The notes: generated from the sequence alone by a model not told the origin. A stretch of DNA of 64,000 nucleotides from Capra hircus (GCF_001704415.2 NC_030820.1:44560036-44624035), one strand, 5' to 3'. Positions 12,491 through 22,300 are shown, counted from the first letter of the stretch. Numbers and translations: made by a program.

Positions 12491-12540
12491 TGGTCCCCTC
12501 CCTGAGCCTCCAGCCCGGGACCGGGGACCCGGTGGCGCAC

Positions 12541-12655
12541 CTTGGGCATCCCCGCCGCTGGTCAGCACGCCGATGGCCTTGCCGGCCCCGGAGAGTTGCT
12601 CCAGGAACTTTCGGAAGGAGCCCTTGGGGGTCTGAGGGCTGTCGTGGCCGTCCAT
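12541..12655 (-). CDS. PFKP: PFKP exon 1, coding part (platelet-type 6-phosphofructokinase, N-terminus)
   Basis: PFKP catalyses the committed step of glycolysis in the cytosol, ATP plus fructose 6-phosphate to fructose 1,6-bisphosphate, and works as homo- or heterotetramers with the muscle and liver isoforms. The exon encodes 38 complete codons and one base of the next. After a short variable head come GSFRKFLEQLSGAGKAIGV (residues 12-30) and the glycine-rich LTSGGDAQ (31-38), the start of the first phosphofructokinase domain with its nucleotide-binding GGD. The head (MDGHDSPQTPKGS) resembles the platelet isoform rather than the muscle or liver one. The ATG at 12655 has A at -3 and G at +4, a strong context. 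The donor is GTGCGC at 12540-12535, weaker than GTAAGT but with R at +3 and G at +5. The exon ends in phase 1, which fits exon 2. The frame stays open for 159 codons upstream of this ATG; the start was chosen by similarity to the family. Confidence 0.96.
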
Positions 12656-12860
12656 CGTGAACAGGCCGGAGACCGCGCTCTGGAGCGCGCTCAGTAGGCA
12701 CTGCGCCCCGCCCGCGCCGCCGCCACGGGAACCGCCGGCCACGCCCGCGCGGCGCGCGCCAATGGGCGGCCTGGGGCGGGCGCGGGGACGCGGGGGCGGT
12801 GGCGCGGGCGGGGCTGCGGGCGCCTGATTGAGGGGAGCTCCGGGGGCAGGGGAGCCTGGT
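12656..12860 (-). promoter_or_regulatory. PFKP proximal promoter and 5' UTR region
   Basis: Directly upstream of the PFKP start codon. Visible elements are GC boxes at 12764-12769, 12773-12780 and 12806-12813 and a CCAAT pentamer at 12759-12763 on the plus strand (inverted relative to the gene, about 105 bases before the ATG). No TATA box is seen. The start site cannot be fixed from sequence alone. TATA-less, Sp1-type organisation is usual for this class of promoter. Confidence 0.7.
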
Positions 12861-12960
12861 CGGCAGGAAGGACCACTCCAGGGCGAGCCACATGGTTGGG
12901 GGGTGCGGTGTGCATCGCAGATGGGAGGAGTTTTACGAGCCGGAAGCGCCTCGGAGGGAG

Positions 12961-13219
12961 GGGACAGCCCGCAGGTGGGAGGGGACAGCCCACAGGTGGG
13001 CGGAGCATCCCTGTTAGGCCGCAGGGAGAGCACCGCCGGAGTGTTGGCCACGAGGTGGGCGGACTGAGAGGGGGAGTCCCGGCGACGGGAGGGTGCGGGG
13101 GGCAAAGAGGAACTATAGGTGGGCGGGGTCACCGTGGTCGCGGGAACGCGGCAGGTGGGCTAGAGCATCCCGCAGGGGAAGCCCAGGAGGCCAGGTGGGG
13201 GTGCGGGGCGCCGCACGTG
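12961..13219. promoter_or_regulatory. CAGGTG (E2-box) cluster plus CACGTG E-box upstream of PFKP
   Basis: Four exact CAGGTG hexamers, each followed by GGA, GGC or GGG, lie at 12972, 12993, 13152 and 13192. Two one-base variants in the same AGGTGGGCGG context lie at 13052 and 13116. The first two belong to a 21 bp direct repeat (GGGACAGCCC starting at 12961 and 12982). A CACGTG E-box follows at 13214-13219. CAGGTG is the site family of ZEB and SNAIL repressors and some bHLH factors; CACGTG suits USF, MYC or HIF-type factors. Occupancy is not shown by sequence. Confidence 0.5.
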
Positions 13220-13770
13220 GGGCACCGGGTCACTGGCGGTTGTGGGGCCCGAACCGTCGCCGAGGCGCGCGCCGGTTCCCACAGGGTTCCTGCCAGGGTG
13301 GCTCTCGGGGCCCGGGCTCCCCAGCCTTTCCTCCGGCCTCCGGATCGTCGAGTCGGTGGGCGTCGCCTGCTGGCGAGGAAGAAGCGCGGGCTCCGTCCCC
13401 ACAGTGGCTCTGGCGGCAAGACGAGGAGGCGGACTGGGGTCGTGGAGGACGCGCGGGGACTCTGGCCACCGCTGGCGCCGGGCTGGGCGCTGGAAGGGAA
13501 GGGACGGGGGAAGGGCAGGAAGGTCCTGGCGAGGCGATAAGACCCAAGCCGCGGTGTCCGGGGTCGCCGGCCGGATGTTCGCTGCCCCGCCGGGCACTCC
13601 CGGACGGATGCGCTAGTGTCTGGTCCGCTGGGTGATGGATGAACAGGGAGCTTGGTCCCCGTCGGTTCCTGCCGCGGGTGCAGACGGATGCGCAGTCTTT
13701 CGGAGCGCACAGCGCTGAGCTTGGGGTATGATCACCCCCAGAAAAGAGTTTCATAAGCGGCCGCATCATC

Positions 13771-14489
13771 AGTCCCTTGTGGGGACCGCACGGTATCCCC
13801 TTAGTACTTGCGCAGCAGATGTGCGTTGGGTGGACACAGGGAAAAGAGGTTAAGTCAAGGCCGTCCCGTCCACCCGGAGCAGCCTGACAGTGGTTTACTC
13901 CTGGCTGCCCTGGACAGAGCGGTGTGTGCGCTATGCACTTCTATCTGGTGCTTGCCTTATCCTCCTGTTCTCGCTCTGAGCATCACAGTTTTTTTGCAGA
14001 AAAGATACAAATACCTGCCATGAACAAGGCCAGACTTCTGATCTCTATCCTGGACCAGAAGTGATGGAGCAACTTCTAAACCCCCCGTGGTCATTGGAAT
14101 CACCTGGCCTGGTTTTTCCCGCTCCACCAGAACCGCAGAAGCCCAGTTTCTGGGAATGCTGCTTGAAAAGATGTATTTTCAACAAGTCACAGCACATTCT
14201 GATGACTGCAGAGTCTGAGGGCACCTGCTCCGCAGAGTGAAACTGAGCAGCGATACTGAGAAGATATTGGGCATCGGGAGGCTGCCCTTAACTGTCCTGG
14301 CCCGGGAGCCAGGTTCATGTTTCTCCAGCCAAAGGTTTTCCCTCTCCAGGATTTGTGCTCCAGAATCATCCACCCCTTTCTGGAGCATTCTGCACTTTGA
14401 ATTTTAGCCCCAAAGTCTTTATATTCTTATAAAATTGACATTTTTGTAATTTAGAGGATTGGCCATTTGTCATTGAGTTGTCTGTAATG
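13771..14489. other. Upstream flank of the CpG island, no gene seen
   Basis: The GC content drops abruptly. No repeat, splice-supported exon or coding-biased frame was recognised between the island edge and the mariner remnant. Confidence 0.5.
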
Positions 14490-14559
14490 TATTGAGTTGG
14501 CCAAACAGTTTGTAAGATGGTATGGAAAAACCTGAATGAACTTTTTGGCCAACCCAGTA
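14490..14559. mobile_element. Mariner-type MITE (about 70 bp)
   Basis: Starts TATTGAGTTGGCCAAACAG and ends CTTTTTGGCCAACCCAGTA. The ends are near-complementary terminal repeats of the mammalian mariner (TTGGCCAA) type, each abutting a TA. Almost nothing but the two ends remains, so it is a non-autonomous deletion derivative. Confidence 0.78.
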
Positions 14560-14796
14560 AAAAATAATAGATGCAAACTAAGAGTCCAATCAATGGGTTA
14601 AGTACATTTTAATGCAGATATACACATGGCCTTCTATTGCTGGTATGATTATGAAGACAAATCCATTTACATGGAAGTGTATTTAGGATATGTTAATAAA
14701 TGAAGAAGGAGATCAGAAATACCATTAAACTGTGTGTATGCGTGCGCACACATGCATATGTAAATTTAGATATTTTATTTTCCTTCTGCTTATTAT

Positions 14797-15007
14797 GGGA
14801 CTTCCCACACTATGCAGTGGTAAAGAACCCCTCTGCCAATGCAGGAGATATAAAAGACTCTAGTTCCATCCCTGGGTTGGGAAGATCCCCTGGAAAAGAG
14901 CATGGCACCCTCTCCAGTATTTTTGCCTGGAGAATCCCACAGACAGAAGTCTGGTGGGCTACAGTCCATAGGGTTACAAAGAGTCGGACGTGACTTAGCA
15001 TGCACAC
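14797..15007 (+). mobile_element. Bov-tA SINE
   Basis: GGGACTTCCCACACTATGCA head, tRNA B-box-like GTTCCATCCCTGGGTTGGG, and body through GGCTACAGTCCATAGGGTTA to AGTCGGACGTGACTTAGC. About a dozen scattered differences from the typical copy indicate moderate age. Confidence 0.88.
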
Positions 15008-15194
15008 AGTCTATGGAAAGACACAGCCATCTCTCCCTTCTTTTTCTTTTGCAGTGTTTATTTTAGTATTTCTTCAGCTGGTGGTGTTTTTTGTATTTTT
15101 TTTTTTTTTTTTTTGGTTGTTTGGCCTTAGAAGAGGCTTCTCTGATACAAGAGGGAGAATCACATGCCATGTTGAGGTCACAGCTTACCTCCAA

Positions 15195-15400
15195 TGTGCT
15201 GGTTCTCCACTGCTGCCTAAAAAATTACCCTGAGCTTCTGTGGCTTATATGACCACTTATATCACACGTTTATCATCCCAGAGAGGGCGTGCAGGAGGGT
15301 TTTGCTTGGGGTCTCAGAGGCTGCAGAGGTGTCGCCTGGGTCCCGATTCTCCTCTGATCCCTCATCTTAGCAACTCCCTTCTGTCCCTGCCCCAGAGCCA
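15195..15400 (-). mobile_element. MLT1/MaLR-type LTR remnant
   Basis: Reverse-strand signature of the ERVL-MaLR LTRs: AAAAAATTACCCTGAGCTTC, GTGGCTTATATGACC, and TTGGGGTCTCAGAGGCTGCA. Non-coding and old, with approximate limits. Family assignment is from recall of the typical sequence, without alignment. Confidence 0.45.
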
Positions 15401-16080
15401 ATTTCGAGTTAATCTACACCCACAGCTCCACCACCATCTGCCATTTTCCTGGTGCCTCATCTTCTTGCCCCTTCTCCCCTAGACTTGGGAAAGTCGAAGA
15501 TTAAATGAAACGGCTTGCTAAACAAGGAAATGCTGCCTTCAACCCCTGTCCCTCCCCCGCTGTACAGTTGTCTTTCAGTGTCCTTGTCCAAACTTAAAAA
15601 TAATTCTGCTTTATGTCCAGCAGATAAACTTTAAATTATATATAAAACAGTTGGATGCTTTCCAAGACCTTGACGCAGAACCATGTTGTCCTGGACCAAT
15701 TAGAGTCAATATCCAGACACTGGGGGAAAAAAATGGAAAGAAAGCCAGACTCATTCATTTCTGCAGAGTATGTGGCCATTAAGAGTTTAACCGCTCCGGG
15801 AAATGTCACTGGTGATGTGAACTGGACCGTCTCAGAGAACAACTATTTCCTTCTCTGAGTGGTGTTGAAAGCTGGTTCACGGAGACTTCCTCATACTTCC
15901 AACACTTTTCCTGCAACAGGAGAGCACAGCTTGTGATAAGGTGGAATAAACTGAGCTTCGTAATTGCCGAGCTACTTCAGGAAACAGAGGAAAGGAGAGA
16001 TGGATGGTTCTTTTGAAAAATGAGTTACATAGGGATTTCCCAGTTAGGAAAGGAAATCATGATTTTGGCAGTCTTGCCAC

Positions 16081-16300
16081 GTGATGGTTAATCTTATGAG
16101 TTAACTTGGCCGGATCATCGGTGCCCAGATAGTTGGCAAAGCATTGTGTCTGTATGTGACTGTGAAGATCTTTCCAATGAGATTAACATTTGAATCTTTC
16201 CAATGAGATTAATATTTGAATCAGTGAACTGAGCGAAGCCGATCCCCCTCCCTGCGGGGGTCGGGGTGGGGGGGGCCTCAGCCAGCCTATCGAGGATCTG
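16081..16300 (+). repeat. Ancient eutherian interspersed repeat, 5' part (family not named)
   Basis: GTGATGGTTAATCTTATGAG, GCCCAGATAGTTGGCAAAGC and GAGATTAACATTTGAATC follow the order of a common old mammalian repeat. Another part of the same family lies at 38495-38850. A 26 bp stretch (TCTTTCCAATGAGATTAACA onward) is duplicated in tandem at 16169-16194 and 16195-16220. I could not fix the family name. Confidence 0.5.
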
Positions 16301-16409
16301 AGTAAAGGTGAGCTTGTGGTCTTTCTCTCTCCCTAGATGTTATCAAATGTATCAGTATACAAGTCCCGCTGGTTCTGCTTCACTGGAGAATCCTGGCAAG
16401 TCAGTCAGC

Positions 16410-18399
16410 TTAAATGAATTCGTTCTGTGTTTTAGTTGTGAAATGCTGTTGTCCACACACAGGCCTGTGTCCCCAGTGGCATTTTACATGTTCAAGTTTG
16501 TAATGATGGATCTTAAAGCACCCTTCCTCCCACATCAGAACTGACGTGGTTCATGGCCAGCAGTCAAGGGCAAACATGCCGAAAAACCCAAAACCACAGC
16601 CATGAACTATAGTGCTTTTTCAGTTTGCAGACAGGCCCACAAGGACCACGCGTGTGTCAGTGGAAGTGCCGGCTTGTAGCAGGGGTTTTGAGCTTTTTTG
16701 GTGAATAAAATATCTGAGATTCCTATATAAACTACACACCTCTTCCTCCACCCAGACATACACAGGTATGCACGCAACCGCTGCATGTTGCAGAGTTTAG
16801 GGAACTCCTGAGCCTGGTGACTCCGGCGGACAGAGGGCAGAGGATGGAGTCTGGCCCCAGGTCCCAGGGGCAGAAAGTTGAGTCCTCCTGAGTGGCCTCC
16901 CTCTGGCTGCTCCTTGTTCAGCCCTGGGGCCCCATCTGAGCTCAGAGCCTAAGCCAGACCCAGGCCAGATGGGGACTGAGCGCCAGTTCCTGGGGTTTCA
17001 GTCCTGCGTCTGGGGGAGTCTCCCTGAACCCCACCCCCCACCCTGTGATGCTGTTTGGAAAGCATCATTCAGAGCGCCAGCTCTTCTTCCATTAATGATG
17101 TGGTCCTGTGATCCTGCCTGGGGCAGACTATTATTGAGTCTATAAAACCTTATTACCAGAATGGGCCATCCATTTAGAGCCATATTTCGGCAAATGAGGC
17201 ACCTCTGCAGCAGACAGGGCTGATCGTTTCTCACCTGGCTTGTTCTGAGTCCCTTCTGCCCTGCAGTCCGCTTCTCTGTTCCTCCCTCCGCCCCAGGCCC
17301 TGGTGGGGAGCTGGTCACAGGAGCTGCGTTCCAGGTCTTGTAGGGAACTTCCCTCTGTCCAGGTCACCAGGGGCAGAGGACACAGCCCAGCCCTCGAGAC
17401 TACCCCACTCCAGCCTTTAACCCCGGAGCCCATTGGAAGGATTGTTTCTGGAGTCATTGATTCATCAGGGGGAGAGAGTTTGAGCTGTGAAGATAAAGGG
17501 AGCTGAGAGATGCGGGCAGAGAGACAGAGACACACAAAGAAGGAGAGACATACAGAAAGGCAGAGAGAGAAAGCAAAAACACAACATTCCTTATGTTTGC
17601 TTGTGACAACCACCAAAAATGTTTAAAATAGTCGCCGTTCCCTCAGGTTCCCCAAGTCTGCCTCTGAAACTTCTAAATGTCATCAAGTGTAGGTCCAAAC
17701 AACCAACGAATAAAACAGCTTGTGAAACCAATTACTCGACTTTTTCTTGATATTTTTCTGAACTCTATGGTGGTATTTCCTAACACCGCCTCCTAATGCC
17801 CTTTGTAAATTGGATTTTCTTGGTTGCGAACAGAGAACGCAGATAACGATGGTGAATGTAAAAGAAGAGAAGATGAAGCCCTTCAGGAATGTTTTGTTCA
17901 TAGAACTTTCTATCCTCCGGGCTCCTCCTTATGGAGTGTGTTGGGGCTCCTTTCCTCACAGTTACAATGAGGACCTTAGCATTTAGACTTTCTTTGTGGC
18001 AGATAAAATGCCAGATAATAAGCATGTATTTCAAGGTTTCTCCTTGGATCCAGATGGTCCATTTTTCAAATTTTTATTACACTGGTTTGGTGCTTTCTAT
18101 GTCCTCTGTCACAGAAATTCTGGAAGGAAGAAACTTCGGGAACTCTGGTTAGTCCCATGCAATCTGTTCCATGCCCTTTAGCATACTCTGACTCAGAATT
18201 ATTGACTCACAGGACTTGAAGCCCCTCAAGGATGCTCCTTGCCCTGCCAAGTTCTGAGGGGCTGAGAATACCTGCCAGCTCACAGTTTAGACCCAGTAGG
18301 AAGGGCAGAAAACAGCCTGAAGGTGGAGTCCCTTAGCAAAGAAGGCAAAACTTTTCTAGTCACTAGAAACATGAAGATAGTTCGTCTAGCCATGGGGGG
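16410..18399. other. Intergenic stretch, no gene seen
   Basis: No repeat recognised except purine-rich low-complexity sequence at 17507-17578 (GAGA/ACAGA words). Open frames on the reverse strand around 17140-17900 lack family similarity and splice context. Confidence 0.45.
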
Positions 18400-18416
18400 T
18401 TGCTGAGGACTTGGTT

Positions 18417-18694
18417 TTAATTTTTTTTTGTCACTCAGTTGTGTCCGACTCTGCAACCCCATGGACTATACAGTCCATGGCATTCTCCAGGCCAGAATAC
18501 TGCAGTGGGTACCTTTCTTTTCTTCAGGGGATCTTCCCTTCCCAGGGATCAAACCCAGGTCTCCTACATTGTGGGCGGATTCTTTACCAGCTGAGCCACA
18601 AGGGAAGCCCAAGAATACTGGAGTTCGTAGACTATCCCTTCTTCAGCAGATCTTCCCGACCTAGGAATCGAACTGGGGTCTCCTGAATTGCAGG
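18417..18694 (-). mobile_element. Bov-tA type SINE with 17 bp target-site duplication
   Basis: Reverse-strand copy: CTCAGTTGTGTCCGACTCTG start, then GGATCAAACCCAGGTCTCC and GCTGAGCCACAAGGGAAGCC, then a second partial unit to GAATTGCAG. Perfect flanking repeats TTGCTGAGGACTTGGTT lie at 18400-18416 and 18695-18711. The extra part-unit after the tRNA head suggests a composite element. Confidence 0.9.
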
Positions 18695-18777
18695 TTGCTG
18701 AGGACTTGGTTAAGCACCAGTATTCAAAATAGCATCTTCTGGGAGGAAGGGACAGTTAGACAGGGCATCTGGGGAGA

Positions 18778-18985
18778 GCATGTACACCCTGCCATATTTA
18801 AAACAGATAACTAACAAGGGCCTACTGTGTAGCACAGGGAACTCTGCTCAATGTCAGGTGGCAGCCTGGTGGGAGCGGGGAGAATGGATGTGTGTGTATG
18901 TATGGCTGAGTCCCCTTGCAGTTCACTTGAAACTATCACAACAGTCTTTATTAATTGGCTGTACCCCAGCACAAAATAAAAAGTT
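18778..18985 (+). mobile_element. L1 3' end fragment
   Basis: TAACAAGGGCCTACTGTGTA, GCACAGGGAACTCTGCTCAA and GTACCCCAGCACAAAATAAA are the sense-strand 3' region of artiodactyl L1, ending in an A-rich tail. Confidence 0.75.
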
Positions 18986-21899
18986 AAAATAACCCCAAAA
19001 CAGCGTCTTCAATAAGCCAGCACTCACGGAACAGAGGTGAAGGGCAGGGTCCCCCCGGCTCCGTGTGTCAGAGCCTCAGATCTGCCCAGGAAGGTGATCC
19101 TGAGGATCCCAGCTCTCGTTTCTGGGCCTGAGGGCCCCACACCCAGTCCCCAGAGGGCAGGCAGTGAGCCTCACCTTACCTGGCCTCCCAGGCTGGAACA
19201 TACTCACTTCCCGAGGTTCCTGCCCCTGAGCCGCACACAGAAACCTTTGTTCCCACAGCTGTCACTTCTGGGGCAGGAGGTGCCTCGCTTCTGTCTCCCA
19301 CTCTGTCTCCAAGAGTCTGACCTCAGTGTAGGGTTAAGAAACTTGCTTTTTAAAACTTATCCTCAGATTTTTTCTTTTTAAATCAGGCAACTAGAAGAAA
19401 AAAAAAGGACATATCTAAAGTAAGGTGAGTCAGATGCAAGTGGGAATTTCAGGTGATGAAATATGCACGTGGACAAACACACCATGCTCGGGGCGTGTTG
19501 AGCAGTGAGCTTCCCCGCTCACTGAGAACCATGTGAACAAAATAAATGTAAACAGCAAGGAAATGCTAGGATTCTCTGTCAGCTCCTACTTTTTGATAAA
19601 AGAAACAGACTTTCTTTTTATTTTTTATTTATTTTTATGTTTAATTGAAGGATAATTGCTTTACAATGTTGTGTTGGTTTCTGCCATACAACAGTGTATA
19701 GACTTTCTTCTAGAGACTAAGGGTCATGGAAGTAAGACAACAGGACCTCTTGCGAGCAGTGTGGGCTTTCCCAGGTGGGCAGAAGAATTAGAAGCCCGTT
19801 TGGTATAAATGAAATGAGTAGGAAGGATGATGGATTATCTGAGCAGAGTTTTCTACCGAAATATGAAATGGAAAAGGGGCAGGTGGGGTAGGGAGAGAGA
19901 GACACAGCAATTTATCACTCCCCTCCAGAGGCCCTGACTGGTTGACCAGAAGCCCCTGCACCCCACTCCCTCCCCACCTCCAGCATTCTGGGGAGAAGCT
20001 GGTGCCGAAGCTCTTTTTCTAGAACATTCCACCCTTGGGCTGTAATTAATCCTCTCTTCGCTCTCCATTTTGAAAGCGAGGCCCTGTGATGCGAGCTTGT
20101 TTTCGTATCTTGTTAGCTATGTCCTGGTGACGTTCCAGGAATGACTCCAGTCTTATTAGCAAGTGGTACTCAGATCTCTTTCCCTGAGACAGGCTCCCGG
20201 AATCTTCCCTGGAGGAGGCTGGTTCTAGGCTGTGTTTATGAGTTCCTGAGAGTGCCTTCAGGTTCACTGTTCCCTGACTCCTGTCTCTTCAGTACTGTGT
20301 AAGCGTGTGCAGACACACGTACACATGCGTGCACACCCCCCACCCCCGCCAGGGTGCTCGAAAAGCTTCCTGTGTCCCCGGCTTTCAGGGGCTGAAGCAG
20401 GGGGAGCTGTCGCCCCTTGTTCTGCTCCCAGCCACATGCCAGCCTGTTTTCTGGGATCGTGGGACCTTGTTCAAGGCCTTGGCCTCAGGCCTCTACCTGG
20501 GCCTTGGTCTCCTCCGCCTCCTGCCGGCCTGCCGTACTTGCAGCCTGCTGGCTGCAGGTGTTGCCCAGTCTCTGCCGCCACCTCTGGGTCTGCAGCTCAG
20601 GAAGAGGACCATGCTGAGCGGTAGTGAGTTTGGGGGTCCAGCCGGGGCCCTGGGGCTTCAAGCTGGCTCCCAGGAGGGTGATGTGACCTGTGACTAGGGG
20701 ACAGGTAAGGGCTGGGGACGCTCTAGCCAGACGGAGGCCATAGGAAGGAAGGATGTGAGTGCGGACAAAGCAAGTGAGGTTTGTGTGGGTGCTGTGCTGG
20801 GGGGAGGCCCGGGGGTTGTCGGGGAGCTGGAGGAAAGGCAGCCAGCAGGTGGGGGGGGGGAGATGGGGGAGGGCAAATGGAGGGGGCAGGCAGGGAGAGT
20901 GGCTGGCAGCTGGGCAGGTGCTGGCCCTGGAGGGACTCTGAGCATCTAGACTGCAGGGAGCTGCCCCTGGGGTTCCCTTGGAGACAGGAGGGACTGTCCT
21001 TGTGCTAGGCTGGGTGCCGTGGAGTCAGGGCTTCTTGGCAAGGCTGGAACTGTCCCCAGTCACCCCTGCTGGTTGCCCTCGGGGCCAGGACAGACCTGGG
21101 CTGTCAGGTCTGCAAGTACTGGGTGTGAGGTGCTGAAGTTAATACACCCTGTCCTCCTCCCAGACCTTGGGATTCCTGTACTCTTTTCAGGGCAGATAGG
21201 GGCTGTCACTCAGTGAGGGCCTGTGACTTTCGACCAAAAAACACATCATAGCGAAATGTGGAGTGCTGCCAAGGAGGCTGTGTCTGCTGCTTCCTCCCAG
21301 CCCCCCTTCCCGGGGAACCCTGCCTGCCTTGTACCAGGGCCAAACCCTGAGCTGTGAGCCCACAACCTGGACCCCTTCAGAGGAGTTTATCTGGGGTGGG
21401 GTTGGCAGATTCCAGAGAGAGGGTGGGCGAGGAGAACGCTTAGACAGGTGGGGCTGCAGTTTCTGCAGTCATGAGGCCGGTTCACTCAGGCCTCTTTTTA
21501 GGCAGTGCGGAGGGGCTGCAGGTGGCAGGGCCCAGCGACAGGGGTGAGGGGGGATGGTGGAACCAGCTTGAGGGGGGCAGCAGGAGGGAGGGTGGTGGTG
21601 ACCAGAGTATTTTCTTTAATGCAAAGGAGGACAGACATATGCGAATGCTCTGCCTTTAGTAAGAGTAGCTGCTGCTTTGTGAAACCCTTCCAGAGGTGTG
21701 TTGGTCAAATGAGGCTCCTTTCTTGGCATGACTCATGGTTTGCAAACGTGGCTTTGTTGTAGTACAAGCAGAAATGCAGTTTTCCTCTCCTGAGAACAAG
21801 GAAAGTAAAGGGAACAGTGAACAGGACAGAGAAGAAAGGTGAGCAGGCCTGGAAGAGTTAATCACTCCTACTTTTGCTTTAACTGTTGCTGATTTGCAG
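18986..21899. other. Intergenic stretch, GC-rich from 20.3 to 21.6 kb, no gene seen
   Basis: Apart from the small L1 insertion at 19617-19699 no element was identified. From about 20300 to 21600 GC content rises and there are long G-runs (20846-20890), giving several overlapping open frames with no conserved domain or consistent codon bias. It is CpG-poor compared with the PFKP island, so I do not call a second promoter. Confidence 0.4.
19617..19699 (-). mobile_element. 83 bp truncated L1 with 10 bp target-site duplication
   Basis: T-rich start (the reversed A-tail), then TTAATTGAAGGATAATTGCT and TTGTGTTGGTTTCTGCCATA, the extreme 3' end of ruminant L1. Flanked by perfect AGACTTTCTT at 19607-19616 and 19700-19709. 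Confidence 0.8.
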
Positions 21900-22300
21900 T
21901 GTCAGTTAGGAGGAGCCAGCCTAGCACTCCCTAATACTATGTAAATTACATCTTGTCCCGGTATTTGCTCTCCTGCACTCTCCCAGCAAATCACCCCTAG
22001 TAGCTGTCTGCACTGCAGAAAGAAGATAACCTCCCAGAGACAAATGGGCCCAATTACCGGCTGCCTGACGCCATGAAAAATGCAAGACCTTCTTTACTTT
22101 GAGCCTTATCATTTACCCTAAGATTGTGAGACCCCAGTTCCCCTAGGTGGGGGGAGGGCACAGTTCTTGAGGTGCTAGCCTGCCCCTCTTCCAGCCTAGA
22201 ATTAAAGCCATCTTTCTACTTCCTCCAAACCCTGTCTCTGTATGTTTTATTCGGCAACGGTGGGCAGAGAAAGCCAAGATTTTGGCGGTCGTGGTTTGCA
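21900..22300 (+). mobile_element. Putative solo LTR of an endogenous retrovirus
   Basis: Begins TGTCAGTTAGG and contains an ATTAAAG polyadenylation-like word (about 22200). A CTGTCTCTGTATGT / TTCGGCAACGGTGGGCAGAG segment near 22230-22270 is typical of an LTR R-U5 end. No internal retroviral gene follows, so this would be a solo LTR. Limits and class are uncertain. Confidence 0.45.

Larger units (their letters stand above)
3014..12540 (-). other. PFKP: PFKP intron 1
   Basis: Intron of 9.5 kb bounded by the exon 1 donor and exon 2 acceptor. It carries several ruminant repeats (listed separately) and, at its 5' end, the downstream half of the CpG island with a 22 bp tandem array. Stretches 3750-6335 and 8673-10880 are mostly unassigned non-coding sequence apart from one MIR-like segment. 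No other exon of the PFKP frame was recognised inside it. Confidence 0.9.
11030..13770. promoter_or_regulatory. CpG island spanning PFKP exon 1 and promoter
   Basis: CpG density rises sharply near 11030 and falls after the GCGGCCGC at about 13757; both flanks are CpG-poor, as in the rest of the window. The peak surrounds exon 1 (roughly 11880-13560). It contains many GGGCGG boxes and no recognised transposon. Long open frames on both strands here, up to 435 codons, result from the shortage of TA-containing stop codons in GC-rich DNA. CpG islands over housekeeping glycolytic promoters are usually unmethylated and give dispersed TATA-less start sites; that is expected here but is inference. Confidence 0.9.

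Noticed and set aside
11586..12893. 435-codon reverse-strand open frame across the CpG island
   Set aside because: It overlaps PFKP exon 1 in another frame, has the low-complexity Arg/Pro/Gly composition of translated GC-rich DNA and includes the minisatellite. No domain is visible.
13129..13769. Several 120-214 codon frames on both strands upstream of PFKP
   Set aside because: All frames are open together because stop codons are scarce in CpG-island DNA; there is no conserved motif or splice logic.
20305..20697. 130-codon plus-strand frame in GC-rich sequence
   Set aside because: Two other frames are open over the same bases and the peptide is Leu/Pro/Ala-rich without a recognisable fold or splice sites.
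20300..21600. Second CpG-island promoter
   Set aside because: GC content is raised but CpG dinucleotides are few compared with the PFKP island.
21900..22300. Retroviral genes next to the LTR-like element
   Set aside because: No gag, pol or env similarity follows; at most a solo LTR remains. The same holds for 44519-44995.
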